Of a stretch of 64,000 nucleotides of DNA, positions 61,103 to 64,000 are shown piece by piece (within the stretch, counting starts at the first letter, position 1; every line of letters begins with the position of its first letter). Under the pieces are notes generated by a model. That model saw only the letters and a list, made by a program, of their open reading frames with translations, made no database searches and was not told where the DNA came from. The stretch is from Sva-07 sp963698565 (lineage in GTDB: Bacteria > Actinomycetota > Acidimicrobiia > Acidimicrobiales > Ilumatobacteraceae): the NCBI GenBank assembly GCA_963698565.1, contig CAVORH010000006.1, positions 1 through 64,000 of the forward strand, in the 5' to 3' direction. Position numbers and translations under genes: made by a program.

Positions 61103-61816
61103 TCAGTCCGAGCCGGGCGCGGCGGAGCCCGAGTCGGCGGCCTGGAGCCAGACGACGAGATCGTCGTTGCCCGAAGCGAGACCGGCGTCACGTGACGTCA
61201 ACCCGTCGTAGCCGAGCCAGTCGAGGTCGGCGCCGCGATCGACCAGCATCTCGACGGCCTCGAGCTGACCGCCTCGGCACGCATGCCAGCAGGAGTTGGT
61301 GATGTCCTGCGGACTTGCCGAAGCGAGGAGACCGGACAGGGCATCACTCTCGCCGAGCGCGGCTGCCTGCCAGATCGTCATCGTCGCCCCGCGGTCGACG
61401 AGGAGGCGGGCGGCGTCCCACTGGGCGAAGACGACGGCATCGGCGAGCGGCGAGCCGTCGGTGAGCACCGCGCCATCCGCCTCGATGTCGGCACCGGCGG
61501 CGAGCAATGCTTCGATCGCCTCGACGTCGTCGGCGCTCGCCGCCCAGTGCAGTGGTGTCTCGCGGTGATCGCCGACGAACCGACCGTCGACCGGTGCGCC
61601 GGCGGCCACGAGCACGGCAATGGTCTCGGCCACGTGCGGGAAGCGTCCCGGCCAGTCGGTGGCGACGTGCAGCGCCGTGCGCGAGGTCGTCTCGTCCCCG
61701 AACCGCTCGGCGGCCAACGACGGCTCCGCCGACACCAGCGCCCGCAGCGTCTCGACGTCGCCGGATCGGACCGCCGACACCAGGGCGAGCGCGAGCGGGT
61801 CGTCGAGCCCGCGCAC
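61103..61816 (-). CDS. Ankyrin-repeat protein
   Basis: A 237-residue protein of five or six ankyrin repeats (e.g. TALHVATDWPGRFPHVAETI, TPLHWAASADDVEAIEALLAAGADIE, where TPLHWAA is the repeat start). No signal peptide or membrane segment. It overlaps nothing and lies 2 bp after the SMP-30-like gene's stop. Protein-protein contact is the only safe prediction. Confidence 0.85.
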   Translation of the reverse strand: MRGLDDPLALALVSAVRSGDVETLRALVSAEPSLAAERFGDETTSRTALHVATDWPGRFPHVAETIAVLVAAGAPVDGRFVGDHRETPLHWAASADDVEAIEALLAAGADIEADGAVLTDGSPLADAVVFAQWDAARLLVDRGATMTIWQAAALGESDALSGLLASASPQDITNSCWHACRGGQLEAVEMLVDRGADLDWLGYDGLTSRDAGLASGNDDLVVWLQAADSGSAAPGSD

Positions 61817-61818
61817 GA

Positions 61819-62574
61819 TCAGAGTTCGATGATCTCGAGCGCGCCGCCAGGAGCGGCCGCGGCCTCGTGCGCATCGGAGGACGCTGCGGTGCAGCACACC
61901 AGGTGACGGCCCTGGGGGCCACCGATCGCACACGCATAGGCGTTCTGCGACGTGGTCACCCGGCGCGTGATCGTGCCACCCTCCACGACCCGGACCACTT
62001 CGGTGCCGAGTGCGTTGGCCACCCAGATGCCACCGTCGCCGTCGGCGCTGATGCCATCGGGCGCGACGAACGGCTCGGCCAGCGACGCCCACACCCGCCG
62101 GTTCGACAACGAGCCGTCGTCTGCGACGTCGAACGCAGTGAGTTCGAAGCCGAGCGTCTGTGCGACGATCAGCGTCGTCCCCCCATCGAGCGTGACCACA
62201 CCGTTCGGGAACGCCAGGTCGTCGGCGGCGACCGACACCGCGCCGTCGGGATCGACCCGGGCGAGCACCGCTGTGTACGGACCACGGTCGTCGACGATCG
62301 CAGCGAGCAGACCCTCGGCACCCATCTCGGCCATCACCGTGTCGAGATCGAAGCCGAAGTTGCCGACGTAGGCACGCCCGAGTCGATCGACGAGCATGTC
62401 GTTGCAGTGGAACGTCGCCAGGTCGTTCAGATCGGCATGGACGACCACGGTGCCGTCGTGCTCTCGTCGCATCACCGACCGGGACAGCATCGCGACGTAC
62501 AACAGCCGGCCGTCCGGAAGCCATCCGAGACCCGATGGGCGTTCGTCCGGGCCGACCGACACCTCGACGCGCAC
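61819..62574 (-). CDS. SMP-30/gluconolactonase-like protein, 5' end frameshifted
   Basis: A 251-residue beta-propeller enzyme from the GTG at 62574: RPSGLGWLPDGRLLYVAM, ATFHCNDMLVDRLGRAYVGN, DLAFPNGVVTLDG and EPFVAPDGISADGDGGIWVA are the SMP-30/regucalcin blocks. Upstream, in the same frame but with no usable start, is TLVDGRYFCEGPRWHDDRF, the expected first strand of this family, while a good start (ATG 62755, MDTTNDMAGND) lies in another frame. So a frameshift near 62680 divides the true N-terminus, or the sequence has an error there. Confidence 0.78.
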   Translation of the reverse strand: MRVEVSVGPDERPSGLGWLPDGRLLYVAMLSRSVMRREHDGTVVVHADLNDLATFHCNDMLVDRLGRAYVGNFGFDLDTVMAEMGAEGLLAAIVDDRGPYTAVLARVDPDGAVSVAADDLAFPNGVVTLDGGTTLIVAQTLGFELTAFDVADDGSLSNRRVWASLAEPFVAPDGISADGDGGIWVANALGTEVVRVVEGGTITRRVTTSQNAYACAIGGPQGRHLVCCTAASSDAHEAAAAPGGALEIIEL

Positions 62575-62951
62575 GTCACCGTCGAGACCGACGCTGCAGA
62601 TCTCGTGCGCGTAGAAGTCGCTGAACCAGAAGCGATCGTCGTGCCAGCGCGGTCCTTCGCAGAAGTAGCGGCCGTCGACCAGTGTCGTCGTGTCCCGGCG
62701 CGGCGCTGTCGTTGCCTGCCATGTCGTTGCCTGCCATGTCGTTGGTGGTGTCCATCGCGATCCCCTCTCGCTCGGCCCTCAGTGTGTCATCTGCTCCCAG
62801 CGCTCCTCGGATCGACCAGTTCACGCGCCGTTCACAACGGGGCAACGACTCGGCAATCGACCGCTGCGACGATGCCGCTCGCATCGGGCGACCCCGTAGG
62901 TTGGATCGCCTGGAACCCAACAACCCATCGTGGACGAATTGAGGACAACTA

Positions 62952-63956
62952 GTGGTTTACAAGGCTGAGTACATCTGGATCGACGGCACGGAGCCGACAG
63001 CGAAGCTCCGTTCGAAGACCAAGATCCTGGAGGACGGTGCCGAACTCCCGATCTGGGGCTTCGACGGCTCCAGCACCAACCAGGCGACCGGCGACAAGAG
63101 CGACTGCGTGCTGAAGCCGGTCGCGAGCTACCCCGATCCGATCCGTGGTGGCGACGACGTGCTCGTGATGTGCGAGGTGATGCTCGTCGACGGCAAGCCG
63201 CACCCCACCAACACCCGCGCTGCTGCCGCTCGCACTGCGAAGAAGTACAAGAAGCACGAGCCGATGTTCGGCATCGAGCAGGAGTTCACGCTCATGAAGA
63301 ACGGGCGTCCCTACGGCTTCCCGCCGGCGGGCTACCCCGAGCCGCAGGGCGGCTACTACTGCGGCGTGGGCGAGGACGAGATCCACGGCCGCCCGATGGT
63401 CGAAGACCATCTCGAGGCCTGCCTCGCCGCGGGCCTGTCGATCTCCGGCATCAACGCCGAGGTCATGCCCGGACAGTGGGAGTTCCAGGTGGGCCCCCTC
63501 GGTCTGCTCGAGGTGGCCGACCAGCTGTGGGTCGCTCGCTGGTTGCTCTACCGGATCGGTGAGGACTACGGCATCGCCGCCACCCTCGACGCCAAGCCGG
63601 CCAAGGGCGACTGGAACGGCGCCGGCGCCCACACGAACTTCTCCACGAAGGAGATGCGTGAGGACGGTGGCTACAAGTACATCGAGGCCGGCTGCAAGGC
63701 GCTCGGCGAGAAGGCAGCACTGCACATCGCCAACTACGGCACGGGCATCGAGGACCGCCTGACCGGCGCCCACGAGACCCAGCGCCACGACCAGTTCAGC
63801 TACGGCGTGTCCGACCGCGGTGCCTCGATCCGCATCCCGTGGCAGGTCGCCCAGGACAAGAAGGGCTACCTCGAGGACCGCCGCCCGAACGCCAACATCG
63901 ATCCGTACACCGTGGCACGCCTGATGGTGGAGACGGTCTGCGGCGCCATGAAGTGA
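62952..63956 (+). CDS. glnII: Glutamine synthetase type II (eukaryote-like)
   Basis: A 334-residue GSII enzyme (ATP-dependent Glu to Gln): YIWIDGTEPTAKLRSKT, WGFDGSSTNQATG, the MFGIEQEFTLM metal motif, AEVMPGQWEFQVGP, NGAGAHTNFST and SIRIPWQVA. GSII is the short form also found in some actinobacteria, rhizobia and Frankia. GTG start at 62952, with GAGGA before it. Confidence 0.95.
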   Translation: MVYKAEYIWIDGTEPTAKLRSKTKILEDGAELPIWGFDGSSTNQATGDKSDCVLKPVASYPDPIRGGDDVLVMCEVMLVDGKPHPTNTRAAAARTAKKYKKHEPMFGIEQEFTLMKNGRPYGFPPAGYPEPQGGYYCGVGEDEIHGRPMVEDHLEACLAAGLSISGINAEVMPGQWEFQVGPLGLLEVADQLWVARWLLYRIGEDYGIAATLDAKPAKGDWNGAGAHTNFSTKEMREDGGYKYIEAGCKALGEKAALHIANYGTGIEDRLTGAHETQRHDQFSYGVSDRGASIRIPWQVAQDKKGYLEDRRPNANIDPYTVARLMVETVCGAMK

Positions 63957-63961
63957 GCCGC

Positions 63962-63979
63962 TCAGCGTTCGTGCGCTGA
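63962..63979 (+). terminator. Weak hairpin after glnII
   Basis: TCAGCG, TTCGTG, CGCTGA, five bases after the glnII stop. There is no T-tract, so its role as a terminator is uncertain. Confidence 0.4.
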
Positions 63980-64000
63980 CCACTCGTACACCGACCAACC

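Noticed and set aside
1..64000. CRISPR arrays or cas genes
   Set aside because: No regular 25-40 bp direct repeats with spacers and no Cas motifs were seen; the only tandem repeats are 12-13 bp long.

Overview
This is a 64-kb stretch of a high-GC actinobacterial chromosome. The Tad pilus operon, the Fe-S photolyase, the eukaryote-type glutamine synthetase (GSII) and the selenocysteine genes together suggest the Acidimicrobiia (an Ilumatobacter-like organism). That placement is inferred from gene content and was not searched.

Left chromosomal part, 1-6.3 kb: a minus-strand operon of a TadZ-like ATPase, TadA, TadB, TadC, a small pilin-like DUF4244 protein and TadE, running on into a STAS protein and a PhrB-type photolyase; most of the genes overlap by 4 bp. 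It ends at a tRNA-Sec gene (anticodon TCA).

Island, 6.3-38.0 kb, between tRNA-Sec and tRNA-Pro(CGG). Each tRNA faces inward onto a tyrosine integrase, and both junctions share the 16-mer GCTCTGACCAGGGGTT followed by a pair of direct repeats with a 12-nt period. The left part carries an integrase, an excisionase-like protein and a MobF relaxase whose last ~200 residues are frameshifted. The right part carries an integrase, a truncated second integrase, an HTH protein, an intact MobF relaxase and a damaged toxin next to its HTH partner. No TraB/FtsK translocase or replication gene was recognised, so both look like partial or decayed integrative elements. An ECF sigma/membrane anti-sigma pair and a frameshifted IS110 copy follow the left relaxase.

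The most unusual content is at 16-31 kb. Seven small Sec-secreted proteins, each with an even number of cysteines and little mutual similarity, are encoded there. Six are followed directly, often with overlap, by a ~260-310-residue lipoprotein. The six lipoproteins are one paralogous family with four conserved cysteines. Among them lie a MacB-like permease, an ABC ATPase, a membrane-fusion protein with a peptidoglycan-binding domain, and a second ECF sigma/anti-sigma pair. Eight transcription units, including the sigma operon itself, share an upstream GTCACACAT-N11-GACACT motif with exactly the same spacing. I infer an autoregulated sigma-factor regulon producing a set of secreted cysteine proteins, each with a cell-surface partner (toxin/immunity or ligand/receptor), plus an envelope transporter. 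The function is not proven.

Right chromosomal part, 38-64 kb: a response-regulator-like protein, two ArsA-type ATPases, a NfeD/ClpP-like protease, selB-selA, a tellurite-resistance-like operon (TelA plus a VWA lipoprotein), dUTPase, a Nudix hydrolase, a YibE/F protein, a zinc uptake locus znuC/znuAB with a Zur box and zur, NAD synthetase, a penicillin-acylase-family hydrolase, an ankyrin protein, an SMP-30-like enzyme and glnII.
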